Assembly: GCA_002729515.1 (NCBI GenBank)
Contig: PBYF01000123.1
Location: forward strand, 1-32,194
DNA length: 32,194 nt
Direction: 5' to 3'
Source of the DNA: Deltaproteobacteria bacterium
Lineage (GTDB): Bacteria; Myxococcota_A; UBA9160; SMWR01
Below, in pieces: positions 15,066 to 23,390 of this stretch. How positions within the stretch are numbered: position 1 is the first letter of the stretch; every line of letters starts with the position of its first letter. The translations under genes were made by a program, and so were the position numbers. The notes under the pieces were generated by a model. It saw nothing but the letters and a program-made list of their open reading frames with translations, did not search any database and was not told the DNA's origin.

Positions 15066-15815
15066 CTACAGGAGCCCAAATGCCAGCAGGGCTCCCGCGA
15101 GCAGTGAGCCGTCGAGAAGGAATAGTCGGTAGCGTTCTTCGGCCCGGAAGGGAATCAACGCGACGAAGGCTGTCGCGGGAAGCACCGCCAGGGCTGGCTC
15201 GGGGCCTGCGAGCGCGGCGAGAGTCGCCGCCACCGCGGCGGCGCGCGCGAGTGCCAGGGTGCGGGTGGAACTGAGGCGGGCGGCTATCGCCTCGCGGTCT
15301 CGCACGCCAGACGCGATGGCGTTGGAGAGGATCGTTCCGAACAGGACTGCCGCGACCCAGATCACGTGTTTGGGCCGTTCTGCCAGGAGTGCGGGGAGTC
15401 CCACCGCGACGGCGCTCCAGGCGGCGGCGACGTAGGGTGCCTTGGCGTAGGGAATCGCCTTGAGCCGCCGGTGCAAGAGTCCGAGACCCGCCACCGCTGT
15501 CAGCAGACCCGCCACCGCCGGACCCACATTCCATGCGATGGCGGTAGCGGCGAGAGCCGACGCGCCGGTGAGCGCAATGAGTGCGGTCCGGTGATGCTCT
15601 ATGAAGAGCGTGCGTGCGGGAGCGGTCTGCCGATCCCGGGCCACATCGCGCAAGCGGTCCACGTTGTAGACGATGAGGGCGCCCGAAGCTGCGAGGCCCA
15701 GGGCGCGGGGATCCACCGGGCAGTCCATCGCGCGTGCGGCAGCGGCGGTGAGGGCGGCGGCGGCTGCGGCGAGCCACATGCTCGAGAAGACCGCGATCTC
15801 GATCCAGGCGATCAT
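15066..15815 (-). CDS. UbiA-like prenyltransferase-fold membrane protein
   Basis: A 249-residue very hydrophobic protein with about seven to eight membrane segments. After the second segment it has an acidic cluster YNVDRLRDVARD (D53, D57, D61), at the place where UbiA prenyltransferases bind Mg-prenyl diphosphate, and a second polar segment SNAIASGVRDRE in the other half. The spacing departs from the classic NDxxDxxxD, and the protein is shorter than typical UbiA (about 290). It is therefore a divergent relative, and its substrate is unknown. The ATG follows the upstream glycosyltransferase stop by one base, so translation is coupled. Prenyl chemistry fits the idi gene elsewhere in the window. 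A non-catalytic UbiA-fold protein is possible. Confidence 0.65.
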   Translation of the reverse strand: MIAWIEIAVFSSMWLAAAAAALTAAAARAMDCPVDPRALGLAASGALIVYNVDRLRDVARDRQTAPARTLFIEHHRTALIALTGASALAATAIAWNVGPAVAGLLTAVAGLGLLHRRLKAIPYAKAPYVAAAWSAVAVGLPALLAERPKHVIWVAAVLFGTILSNAIASGVRDREAIAARLSSTRTLALARAAAVAATLAALAGPEPALAVLPATAFVALIPFRAEERYRLFLLDGSLLAGALLAFGLL

Positions 15816-15816
15816 G

Positions 15817-17379
15817 TCAAGGAAGGGCGGAGTGGACCCGCAGCACCCAGATCGGGCTGCCGGCGAAGCGGGGCAGCGGCTCGCCGATGACGGCGATCTG
15901 CTCGCAGCGCAGCGGACCGGGGGCTCCACAGCCGGCCATCGGCAGCGTGCCGCTCCAGTCGACGACGTAGTCGAGTTGCGACGCGACCACGTAGTCGGCC
16001 AGCCGGTTCTCGCTTCGCGCCTCATAGGCACGGGCGTTTACCGCACCGTCGAGGTTCACCACAGTACGCCCCGAAAAATAGCTGAGGATCCCGGCGTTGA
16101 AGGCGCCGACGCGGGCCTGCGGCCGCGTGTGCTCCTTCAGCCAGAGCGCGGCCTCGAGTTGTTGCACCCGGTGTTCGGAGGGGACCCGCCAATACGGCCC
16201 CGAGAGCGCGAGTCCTGCCAGTGCCAGCGCGGCCGCTGCAAATCCGGCCGTGCTTTGCTTCCCGGACACTCGGGAACCCAGGCGTTGGTGCAGGAATCCC
16301 AGCGCCGCACCGGCGAAGACCGCAAGCAGCCAGCCAGCGGGTGCGAAATACCATTCGCGGGTCCACCAGCGAACGCCCGCGTGCCACAAGAGCCCGAGCG
16401 CGATGCCCGCGGCGGGAGGCAGCAGCAGGGCGAGAGATCGGCGGGTGCGCGCGTCGCCGAAACGCAGCATCGATACCAGGAGCAGCGCGCCCGCGGCAAG
16501 GGCTGGCCAGGCCGGAAGCCCGCGCGGTACGAGATAAAGATGCGGCAGGTTCGAGAGGAAGGCTTGGCGGACGAGGTAGGCGCTGCGGCCGAGCGCTGCA
16601 GTCAGCGAGTCGCCGTGAGTCGCGAGAAAGTCGGCTCGCAGCGGTTCCGGCAGCGCCACGCCGCTGATCTGGACGATCGTCCCGAAGCGCAGCAGGTTCC
16701 AGAGCAGCCAGGGGGCGACGCAGGCGGCCGAGACCGCACCGGCCACGACGGGCAGTGTGCGCGCGGAGGGTGTCTGCGCGCGCACGAGCAGGGCCAGCAG
16801 CAGGCAGCCCCAGAGGAAGAAGGCGTCGGTGCGTGCCAGCAGTAGGGCGCCGCCGACGAGGCCGAAGAGAAGGCCCTGGCGGACGCTCACTCGCTCGGCG
16901 TCGGCCAGGGCGAAGAAGCCGAGGGTCGCCAGCGCCGTGGTGAAGACGGCGGCCGAGGTCTCGAGCCCGTTGACGCTCTCGGTCACGAATGCGGGGTGGA
17001 CGGCGACGATGCTCGCAGCGAACAGGGCGGCGGGTGCGCTCTGGGTCAGGCGGCGCACGGCGACGAAGGCGAGGCCGGTACTCGCCGTGCCGAGCAGGGC
17101 CGAGAGCGTCAGAGCGGCGCGCAGCGCGGCCTGCGGGTCCGGGGCGACGCGCTGCGCCAGAGTCGCCAGCAGTAGCCACAGCGGGTGGAAGCCGTTGGTC
17201 GGGGTCTCGCCGTCCAGGCTGGGCGCTGCACCCGCAGCGAGGTTGTGGGCGATCTGGAAGTAGTAGAAGGCGTCGTCTGAGGTCGCGAAGCGCAGCAGTG
17301 CCTCGAGATCGCCCCAGGCCCAAGTCAGGCGGAGCGCCAGCGCACAGGCCAGCACCACCGCGAGCACCGGGACGGTCAT
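15817..17379 (-). CDS. GT-C-type membrane glycosyltransferase
   Basis: A 520-residue polytopic membrane protein with about eleven hydrophobic segments and a C-terminal soluble portion. The first periplasmic loop has the paired acidic motif SDDAFYYFQIAHNLAAG followed by TPTNGFHPLWLLL, characteristic of a GT-C subgroup related to PMT/ArnT that uses polyprenyl-phosphate sugars. Sugar and acceptor are unknown. The ATG at 17379 is preferred; an in-frame GTG six codons upstream (VWHTLAM) is possible. It heads a packed operon: one base to the UbiA-like gene, then arsC and gloA. It is divergent from the NAD-dependent epimerase gene, 45 bp away. Confidence 0.8.
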   Translation of the reverse strand: MTVPVLAVVLACALALRLTWAWGDLEALLRFATSDDAFYYFQIAHNLAAGAAPSLDGETPTNGFHPLWLLLATLAQRVAPDPQAALRAALTLSALLGTASTGLAFVAVRRLTQSAPAALFAASIVAVHPAFVTESVNGLETSAAVFTTALATLGFFALADAERVSVRQGLLFGLVGGALLLARTDAFFLWGCLLLALLVRAQTPSARTLPVVAGAVSAACVAPWLLWNLLRFGTIVQISGVALPEPLRADFLATHGDSLTAALGRSAYLVRQAFLSNLPHLYLVPRGLPAWPALAAGALLLVSMLRFGDARTRRSLALLLPPAAGIALGLLWHAGVRWWTREWYFAPAGWLLAVFAGAALGFLHQRLGSRVSGKQSTAGFAAAALALAGLALSGPYWRVPSEHRVQQLEAALWLKEHTRPQARVGAFNAGILSYFSGRTVVNLDGAVNARAYEARSENRLADYVVASQLDYVVDWSGTLPMAGCGAPGPLRCEQIAVIGEPLPRFAGSPIWVLRVHSALP

Positions 17380-17424
17380 GGCCAGGGTGTGCCACACGCG
17401 GTGGCCTCCGGCTACCTTCGCGTG

Positions 17425-18336
17425 ATGACACTGCTTACCGATGAGAAGATCCTGGTGACGGGCCCGGCGAGCCAGGTGGGCTTTCCGGTGCTCGAGGCTC
17501 TCGCGCCACGCAACGAGGTGGTGGGACTCGCGCGCTTTTCGCGTCCCGAGGACCGCGAGCGAGTGGAGGCGGCGGGTGCCCGCTGCGTGGCCGTCGATCT
17601 GGCCGACGGCGATCTTTCGGTGGTTCCGGACGACTTCACGGTGGTGCTCCACTTCGCGGTCGTGAAAAGCGGTGACTTTGCCTACGACCTGGCTGCGAAC
17701 GGCGAGGGTGCGGGCCGGCTGATGGCACACTGCCGGCGCGCACGGGCCTTTTTCCACTGCTCCACGGGGGGCGTCTACGCCCACCGCGGCCCGGAGGCCC
17801 CGGCGCGGGAGGGGGATCCCCTGGGCGACAACCATCGCGCAATGCTGCCCACCTACAGCATCTCCAAGATTGCCGCCGAGACGCTGGCGCGCTTCAGCGC
17901 CAGGCAGTGGGATCTGCCGACGACGATCGCGCGCCTCTCCGTGCCGTACGGGTCGAACGGCGGCTGGCCGTGGATCCATCTACAGATGATGCGGGCCGGC
18001 CAGCCCATTCCTCTGCACCCGGAGCGCCCCAACATTTTCAACCCGATCCACGAAGACGACATCGTGGATCAGATCCCGCGGCTGCTCGAGATCGCGTCGG
18101 TTCCGGCTACCGTCGTCAACTGGGGGGGGGAGCCCGCGAGCATCGAGGAGTGGTGCGCTTACATGGGCGAGCTGACGGGACTCGAGCCGAAGTTCAGCGA
18201 GACCGAGCAGACTGTCGGTCCGCTGCCGTTGAGTCTCGCATTCCTGAATGAGCGCGTGGGCCGAGCCCAGGTTTCCTGGCGTGACGGGATCCGCCGATTG
18301 GTCGAGGCTACGGCACCGGAACTCCTGGGGAGCTGA
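17425..18336 (+). CDS. NAD(P)-dependent epimerase/dehydratase, extended SDR
   Basis: A 303-residue Rossmann-fold protein of the extended short-chain dehydrogenase family, acting on a nucleotide sugar or related substrate in the cytosol. The cofactor loop is ILVTGPASQVGFPV near residue 9, a departure from GxxGxxG (GPASQVG). D59 lies in VAVDLADGD. The catalytic pair is Y-S-I-S-K in the segment PTYSISKIAAETLARF. NPIHEDDIVDQIPRLLE is the typical C-terminal motif. The substrate is not predictable. An in-frame GTG lies one codon upstream of the chosen ATG and no clear SD is visible. The 116-bp gap to the peroxiredoxin gene may or may not contain a promoter. Confidence 0.82.
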   Translation: MTLLTDEKILVTGPASQVGFPVLEALAPRNEVVGLARFSRPEDRERVEAAGARCVAVDLADGDLSVVPDDFTVVLHFAVVKSGDFAYDLAANGEGAGRLMAHCRRARAFFHCSTGGVYAHRGPEAPAREGDPLGDNHRAMLPTYSISKIAAETLARFSARQWDLPTTIARLSVPYGSNGGWPWIHLQMMRAGQPIPLHPERPNIFNPIHEDDIVDQIPRLLEIASVPATVVNWGGEPASIEEWCAYMGELTGLEPKFSETEQTVGPLPLSLAFLNERVGRAQVSWRDGIRRLVEATAPELLGS

Positions 18337-18452
18337 TTCGCTTTCCCGAGGCAGCGGTTTCGCGTCGAGCACCAGGGGCTGCAGAACGGGTATGCTCTTC
18401 GGCCGAATTCTACTTCGCAGGTGTAGTGCCTCTTCCGAGTGAAAGGAGTTCC

Positions 18453-18935
18453 ATGGCCCTCCGGGTTGGCGACAGGATTCCCGATGTCACACTGAAGTTC
18501 ATGACGCCGAAAGGCATCGAAGACGTCGCGATGAGCGATCTCTTCCGCGGGCGCAAGGCGGTGCTCTTCGCGCTGCCCGGGGCATTCACACCGACGTGCT
18601 CGGCGAAGCACCTTCCCGGCTTCATCGGAAAAGCTGCCGAGATCAGGGCGAAGGGCGTAGACGAGATCATCTGCCTCGCCGTCAACGACGCCTTCGTCAT
18701 GGACGCGTGGGGCAAGGCCCATGGAGCCGGCAACGATGTCAAGCTCGTGGCCGATGGCAACGGGGAATTCACGCGCGCCGTTGGCCTCGATTTCGACGGC
18801 TCCAATTTTGGGATGGGTGTGCGCTCCCAGCGCTACGCCGCGATCGTCGACGACGGCGTGGTCAGCCATTTGGCCGTTGAAGAACCCATGAAGTTCGAGG
18901 TCAGCAGCGCTGAGGCGGTTCTCGCCGCGCTCTGA
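18453..18935 (+). CDS. Peroxiredoxin, Prx5 type
   Basis: A 160-residue thiol peroxidase that reduces hydrogen peroxide and organic hydroperoxides in the cytosol, probably recycled by glutaredoxin/glutathione or thioredoxin. The peroxidatic Cys49 is in the signature PGAFTPTCSAKHLPGF. The only other visible cysteine (EIICLAV, near 74) is in a core strand, so a 1-Cys mechanism is likely. The motif NDAFVMDAWGKAHG is diagnostic of the Prx5 subgroup, and length matches the family. AAAGGAG four bases before the ATG is a strong SD. It ends convergent with the GT2 gene. Confidence 0.93.
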   Translation: MALRVGDRIPDVTLKFMTPKGIEDVAMSDLFRGRKAVLFALPGAFTPTCSAKHLPGFIGKAAEIRAKGVDEIICLAVNDAFVMDAWGKAHGAGNDVKLVADGNGEFTRAVGLDFDGSNFGMGVRSQRYAAIVDDGVVSHLAVEEPMKFEVSSAEAVLAAL

Positions 18936-18941
18936 GTGTTG

Positions 18942-18968
18942 GGGAGGGCGCCCCGTGGTGGCCTTCCC
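18942..18968. terminator. Hairpin between convergent genes
   Basis: Arms GGGAGGGC (18942-18949) and GCCTTCCC (18961-18968) pair over eight positions with one G-U, around an 11-base loop. It lies in the 44-bp gap between the peroxiredoxin and GT2 stop codons. Only two T residues follow, so it is a weak candidate for shared termination. Confidence 0.45.
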
Positions 18969-18979
18969 TTGGGCCGGAG

Positions 18980-19699
18980 TTACGGCTTGCGTCGCACCGG
19001 GGGGGGGCGCAGGGCGGTGACCAGGACATGCCAGGCGGCGCGGTACATCTCGGAAGAGTCGATCTTCGATTTTCCGCCGCGGCGCTCCTCGAAGACGATC
19101 GGGACTTCGGTGACGCTGAAACCGGCGCGGTGCACGCGCCAGACCATCTCCTCGAGGAAGGAGTAGCCCGAGGAGCGGACGCCGAAGGGGTCAACCGTCT
19201 CGAGTACCTCTCTTCGGTAACAGCGGTAGCCAGCCGTGTTGTCGTGAGTGGGGACCCGGAGAAGCAGCCGGGTGTAGAAATTTGCGAACCACGAGAGAGC
19301 GCGCCGGTACCATGGCCAGTTTACGACACCGCCGCCGGGCACGTAGCGAGATCCGATGACCATGTCGAATTCCCGGGCGGCGTCCAGGATCGCGGGCAGG
19401 TGTCGGGGGTGATGACTTCCGTCGCAATCCATGGTCAAGATTGCGTCGTAGCCCCCGTCGAGACCGTGTCGGAAGCCCGCGAGATAGGCCGATCCGAGGC
19501 CCAGCTTCCCGCTCCGGCGCAGCAGGTGCAGGCGAGCTTCGGAGCGGCCGGCTTCCTCGACCAGATCGCCGGTCCCGTCCGGGCTCCCGTCGTCTACGAC
19601 GAGGATCTCGGTCGCTGGAGCCACGGTGAAGATTTCTCGCGACAGCGGGAGTACGTTCGCGGCTTCGTTATAGGTCGGAAGGATCACGAGCGCGCGCAC
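18980..19699 (-). CDS. Polyprenol-phosphate mannosyltransferase-like GT2
   Basis: A GT2 (GT-A fold) enzyme of about 239 residues that moves a hexose, classically mannose from GDP-mannose, onto a polyprenyl phosphate at the cytosolic face of the membrane. The N-terminal nucleotide motif is LVILPTYNEAANV, followed by VVDDGSPDGT, the metal-binding D-C-D in LTMDCDGSHHP, GSRYVPGGG and the C-terminal ERRGGKSKI, all typical of DPM1-like enzymes. There is no membrane anchor, as in soluble Dpm1 forms. The start is uncertain: I place it at the GTG (19699) just before RALVILPTYNE; an open frame continues 28 codons upstream without similarity. Its product could be the donor for the two GT-C glycosyltransferases in this window. 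No SD is obvious. Confidence 0.88.
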   Translation of the reverse strand: MRALVILPTYNEAANVLPLSREIFTVAPATEILVVDDGSPDGTGDLVEEAGRSEARLHLLRRSGKLGLGSAYLAGFRHGLDGGYDAILTMDCDGSHHPRHLPAILDAAREFDMVIGSRYVPGGGVVNWPWYRRALSWFANFYTRLLLRVPTHDNTAGYRCYRREVLETVDPFGVRSSGYSFLEEMVWRVHRAGFSVTEVPIVFEERRGGKSKIDSSEMYRAAWHVLVTALRPPPVRRKP

Positions 19700-19941
19700 G
19701 GCACGCGCAGCATAGACCAGCGGGAAAGAGGGCAGGGGGATGCTCCGGTTCTGCGCCAACCTGATTTCGGGCAATGGCCACAAGGTGCGGCTGCTGCTGA
19801 CGAAGCCCGGCGTGGAATTCGAGTGCGCCCGGGTGCTTTAGCGGATGTTCTTCGAGCAGTGCGGCCACGAGCCCGCCGCCGCGGCAAGGACCGGCTTCGA
19901 CAGCAGCATGTGGCTCGGCCCCATGGGACTGCCTCCCGGGA

Positions 19942-20955
19942 TCAGAAGGTGGGGATTTTCCCCGAGTCCACTTGCCCGAGGATCCGGTCGATGCGCCGAC
20001 GTATGGCCTCGATTTCATCCTTCTCCAGACCGAACTGGATCGAGCCGGGTTGGACCCGAGCCCCCTTTTTCGGATCCGTGTTCTTGCCGGGCGCGACGGG
20101 CTTGAGCACTCCGGTGTGGTCGGCCTGCATCTCGACGAGGACTCCGAGGGCTTCGTAATGCTCGTCAGTGACCTCGCGCAGGCGTTCGATCGACTGCTTG
20201 CGCAGCGCCGGAACCCGGATCCTGTCCCAGTTCGGAACCAGAAAGTTCTTCAGCCGCGTGCCGAAGGTCACACCGTTGTCGACGCTGAAGATGCGGCGTT
20301 GTTGCTCATGCTCGGAGACGAGGAAGTTTCCCTTCCGCCCGTCATCGTGGTCGATCAGGTACGTGAGCAGATTGAAGTCGGCGAGATGGCGGGCGTAGAG
20401 CGGCTCGTTTCGAAACCGACCCGAATCGTAGAGATCGTCGGGCACGCTGACGGCGTCGATCCAGATCACCAGGGCGCCCAGTACGCACTGGGTGTCCTCG
20501 ATCGTGGGTGCCCGCGCCGTTTCGATCGGGTCGTGGTGGTCCGTGTGGAGGCAGCGGGCGACGATCGTGGGCACCACGTAGTCCCCGGGCTCCAGGAACC
20601 ATTTCTGGATCTCGTAGGCCGCAATTTCTTTGCGGGGCGCGTTGTTCCAGCCGTCGGCATCCCCCGGTGGGGCGGGCTTCCATTTCACCGCGATCTCGTG
20701 GTTGTCTTCCGCCATGCGGATGCGCAGTTTTTTTGCGCCCGTCACCCCGCCGACTCCACCGGTGACCTCGAGCACCTCGAAGTCCTCGGTGGAGAGCCGC
20801 TCTTCCAGCACGGCGGGGGGCAGAGGCCAGTGGTGGGCCGGATCGACGGGTTCCGCCCCAGCGGTCGCCGCCAGCAGGAGTGCTGAAGCTTGACCCCAGT
20901 AGCCGGGCTTGTGCTTTCGCAAAGACCTCGCCTCTTCCTCCGCGCGATATACCAT
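19942..20955 (-). CDS. Putative exported kinase-fold protein (PI4K/FAM20/HipA-like loop)
   Basis: A 337-residue protein from the ATG at 20955. A TTG at 20922, better placed behind a GAGG-rich SD, would give 326 residues with a cleaner signal peptide: RKHK, then ASALLLAATAGA. The body has hallmarks of an atypical kinase. There is a Gly-rich turn (TGGVGGVTGAKK, 65-76), Lys91 in IAVKWKP, and Glu110 in RKEIAAYE. The catalytic loop IDHDDGRKGNFLV has Asp202-205 and Asn210, and a metal-binding FSVDNGVTF contains Asp226. The D...GN plus DNG pairing is typical of PI3/4-kinase, FAM20 and HipA relatives rather than standard protein kinases. Substrate unknown. It is divergent from an NTT-like transporter gene, 34 bp apart. 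Export and activity are inferred. Confidence 0.6.
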   Translation of the reverse strand: MVYRAEEEARSLRKHKPGYWGQASALLLAATAGAEPVDPAHHWPLPPAVLEERLSTEDFEVLEVTGGVGGVTGAKKLRIRMAEDNHEIAVKWKPAPPGDADGWNNAPRKEIAAYEIQKWFLEPGDYVVPTIVARCLHTDHHDPIETARAPTIEDTQCVLGALVIWIDAVSVPDDLYDSGRFRNEPLYARHLADFNLLTYLIDHDDGRKGNFLVSEHEQQRRIFSVDNGVTFGTRLKNFLVPNWDRIRVPALRKQSIERLREVTDEHYEALGVLVEMQADHTGVLKPVAPGKNTDPKKGARVQPGSIQFGLEKDEIEAIRRRIDRILGQVDSGKIPTF

Positions 20956-20989
20956 CTGAGCCGGCTGGAATCGACCCCAAAGGAGACCT

Positions 20990-22405
20990 ATGGCAGACCG
21001 CGGCGAACTGACCCCGCTGGAGCGCTTCCTGCGCCTTTTCACGGATGTGCGTGCCGGGGAAGCCGGGATCGCTCTGCTGATGTTCGCAAACGTCTTCCTG
21101 GTGCTCTGCGCCTACTACTTCGTGAAACCGCTTCGCGAGGGCTGGATCTCGGTCTCGGACATTGCGGGCTTTTCGAAGATCGAAGTGAGGGCCTACTCGA
21201 GCTTCCTGCAGGCGTTGTTTCTGGTTCCCGTGGTGATGGTCTTCGGCCGTCTGTCCGAGCGCTGGACTCGAAGTGCCCTCATCACCCGGGCCACCCTCTT
21301 TTGCATGTCGAATATCGTGGTCTTCTGGTTCCTGCAGCCCGGATTCTTCGTTGAGAACCTGCCCTACACCGGAATCGTCTTCTATCTCTGGGTGGGGATG
21401 TTCGGGGTCTTCGTGGTGGCGCAGTTCTGGGCCTTTGCCGCGGACGTCTACAGCGACGGCGTGGGCCGACGCATCCTCCCACTCATCGCCATCGGTGCCA
21501 CCGCGGGGGGCGCCTTCGGTTCCACGATTGCGGGCTGGCTCGTGGATTCCGGCCTGGTCGATACCAATATGCTGCTCGTGGCATCACTTTTCCCCCTGGG
21601 TCTCTCGATTGTCTTGACGCGCGTGGTCGATGCGACCCTCGGCAGAGCCATGCCCGAGGAACCTTCGGCCGAGGTCGAAACCGCCGAGGAGGCAGCCGAG
21701 CCGGAGCCGGCGGAGAGGGGCAAGAGCGGATTTTCGCTGATCTTCTCCAGCGGCTTTCTCATTGCGGTGGCCGTTATCACGCTCCTGATCAATTGGGTGA
21801 ACACAAACGGCGAAAACATCCTCTATTGGGTGTTGCAGGACGTTTTGGCGCACGATGCCGTTTCCCGCGGGGTGACCGAGGCCGCGGCTTTGATTGACTA
21901 CACGCGCCGGGAGACCACCGCCTTCTATGCCGGTTTCTACGGAATGGTGAACTGGGTAGCGCTCGTGCTGCAGGCCTTCGTGGCCTCTCGCCTGCTGAAG
22001 TACGGTGGGTTCGGGGTCCTGCTGTTGATCATGCCGGTGGTGGCGCTCATTTCCTACACGACCATGGCTCTCGTGAGCACGCTCTTCGTAGTTCGGATGA
22101 TGAAGGCTGCCGAGAACGCCACCGACTACTCGATCAACAACACGGCGCGCAATGTGCTCTGGCTGCCCGTCGAATCTTCGGTCGTCTACAAAGCCAAGCC
22201 CAGCATCGACACGGTCTGCGCGCGGGTGGGTGATGGGCTCGCGGCGTTCACCGTGCTCGTGCTCGTCAACCTGCTCGACCTTCCGGTGACGACCTTCTTT
22301 GTGCTCAACATCGGCCTGGTGGTGATCTGGCTGGGTCTGTCCTTCGTCGTGATCAGTGGGCACCGGGCGCTAACGCGCGAAAGCGAAAGCCGTGTTCCCG
22401 CGTAG
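20990..22405 (+). CDS. NTT-like nucleotide translocase / MFS membrane protein
   Basis: A 471-residue protein with about twelve membrane segments. It resembles the ADP/ATP (NTP/NDP) translocase family, NTT/TLC, a branch near MFS. Similarity is seen in the first span (FLVLCAYYFVKPLREGWI), the paired loop FGRLSERWTRSALI, and the later block ENATDYSINNTARNVLWLPV. A long acidic cytosolic loop (about residues 220-245, rich in Glu and Ala) separates the two halves. Known family members exchange ATP for ADP or import nucleotides; the direction and substrate here are unknown, and a non-nucleotide substrate is possible. AAAGGAG before the ATG is a strong SD. It overlaps the next gene (serine hydrolase-like) by 14 bp, indicating an operon. 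Confidence 0.75.
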   Translation: MADRGELTPLERFLRLFTDVRAGEAGIALLMFANVFLVLCAYYFVKPLREGWISVSDIAGFSKIEVRAYSSFLQALFLVPVVMVFGRLSERWTRSALITRATLFCMSNIVVFWFLQPGFFVENLPYTGIVFYLWVGMFGVFVVAQFWAFAADVYSDGVGRRILPLIAIGATAGGAFGSTIAGWLVDSGLVDTNMLLVASLFPLGLSIVLTRVVDATLGRAMPEEPSAEVETAEEAAEPEPAERGKSGFSLIFSSGFLIAVAVITLLINWVNTNGENILYWVLQDVLAHDAVSRGVTEAAALIDYTRRETTAFYAGFYGMVNWVALVLQAFVASRLLKYGGFGVLLLIMPVVALISYTTMALVSTLFVVRMMKAAENATDYSINNTARNVLWLPVESSVVYKAKPSIDTVCARVGDGLAAFTVLVLVNLLDLPVTTFFVLNIGLVVIWLGLSFVVISGHRALTRESESRVPA

Positions 22406-23390
22406 CCGGCACCGCGAGCTGTATTGGGTGGTGGTCCTTGGGGGTCTCCTGCTCACGGCGACGGCCACCGCCGACGACGTGGGCGGGCAGGGGGCGGTCA
22501 AGTTGCCTCAGGCCGGTCCCTGGGACCTGGTGGACGACCCGGTGATTCGCGAGATGATGCGCCTCGACGCGATCGCGCCCTTCGAAGACCTGGCGCCGGT
22601 CTGGGACTGGCGCGACGAGAAGCTCCAGGCCGAGCTCGACGCCGGCCTGGCCCGGCTCGGACTGGACGACGATGCCCGGCGTCGCAAGCTCGCCGTCGCC
22701 TTCGTGGACGTGACCGATCCCGAGCGGCCCCGGATGGCCGCCGTCAACGGCGACCGGATGATGTACGCCGCCAGCCTGCCCAAGATCGCCGTGCTTCTCG
22801 GGGCGTTCGAAAAGATCGCCCAGGGAAAGATGGAATACGACGACGAGACCCGCGAGCTGATGGAGCGCATGATCCAGGTCTCGGACAACGCAGCCACCAC
22901 CAAGCTGATGCACCGGGTTGGAAAGAAGTACATCGCCCGGGTGCTGCTCTCGCCGCGCTACCGCCTCTACGACCCCGAGCACAACGGCGGGCTCTGGGTC
23001 GGCAAGGACTACGCCAAGGCGGGCGTGTGGAAGCGCGACCCCATGAACAACCTCGCGCACGCCGCGACGGCGCTCCAGGTCGCGCGCTTCTACTACCTGC
23101 TCTACACGGAGCAGCTCGTTACCCCCAAGTATTCGAAGGAGATGCAGGAGGTGATGTCGGGCCGCCACCTCGACCACAAGTTCGTGCGGGCCCTGCGGCG
23201 GCTGGCGCCCCGGATGTTGCTGATGCGAAAGTCCGGCTCGTGGCGGACCTTCCACTCCGACAGCGCCCTGGTCGAGCGCGGCGGGCGCGCCTACATCGCC
23301 GTGGCACTCGCGAACCACGACGAAGGCGGCGACTGGATGGGGCAGCTCATCGTCGAGCTCGATGGGATCATGAACCCGGAGAAGTCGTGA
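22392..23390 (+). CDS. Exported class A beta-lactamase-fold serine protein
   Basis: A 332-residue protein starting at a GTG inside the 3' end of the transporter gene. A signal peptide (YWVVVLGGLLLTATATA, then DD) predicts the periplasm. The penicilloyl serine-transferase motifs are complete: S128-L-P-K131 (SxxK), S164-D-N166 (SDN) and K280-S-G282 (KTG-like). This is the set of class A beta-lactamases and related D,D-peptidases or esterases. The usual omega-loop Glu is not obvious; the region after SDN contains an inserted segment (YDPEHNGGLWVGKDY). True lactamase activity is therefore uncertain and a cell-wall-related function is possible. The 3' end overlaps the convergent gene of the same fold by 23 bp. 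Confidence 0.85.
   Translation: MFPRSRHRELYWVVVLGGLLLTATATADDVGGQGAVKLPQAGPWDLVDDPVIREMMRLDAIAPFEDLAPVWDWRDEKLQAELDAGLARLGLDDDARRRKLAVAFVDVTDPERPRMAAVNGDRMMYAASLPKIAVLLGAFEKIAQGKMEYDDETRELMERMIQVSDNAATTKLMHRVGKKYIARVLLSPRYRLYDPEHNGGLWVGKDYAKAGVWKRDPMNNLAHAATALQVARFYYLLYTEQLVTPKYSKEMQEVMSGRHLDHKFVRALRRLAPRMLLMRKSGSWRTFHSDSALVERGGRAYIAVALANHDEGGDWMGQLIVELDGIMNPEKS

Noticed and set aside
22392-23390. Simple antibiotic-resistance beta-lactamase
   Set aside because: The catalytic motifs fit the fold, but the omega-loop glutamate is unclear, there are inserted segments, and the gene is coupled to a transporter. I kept the call at fold level.
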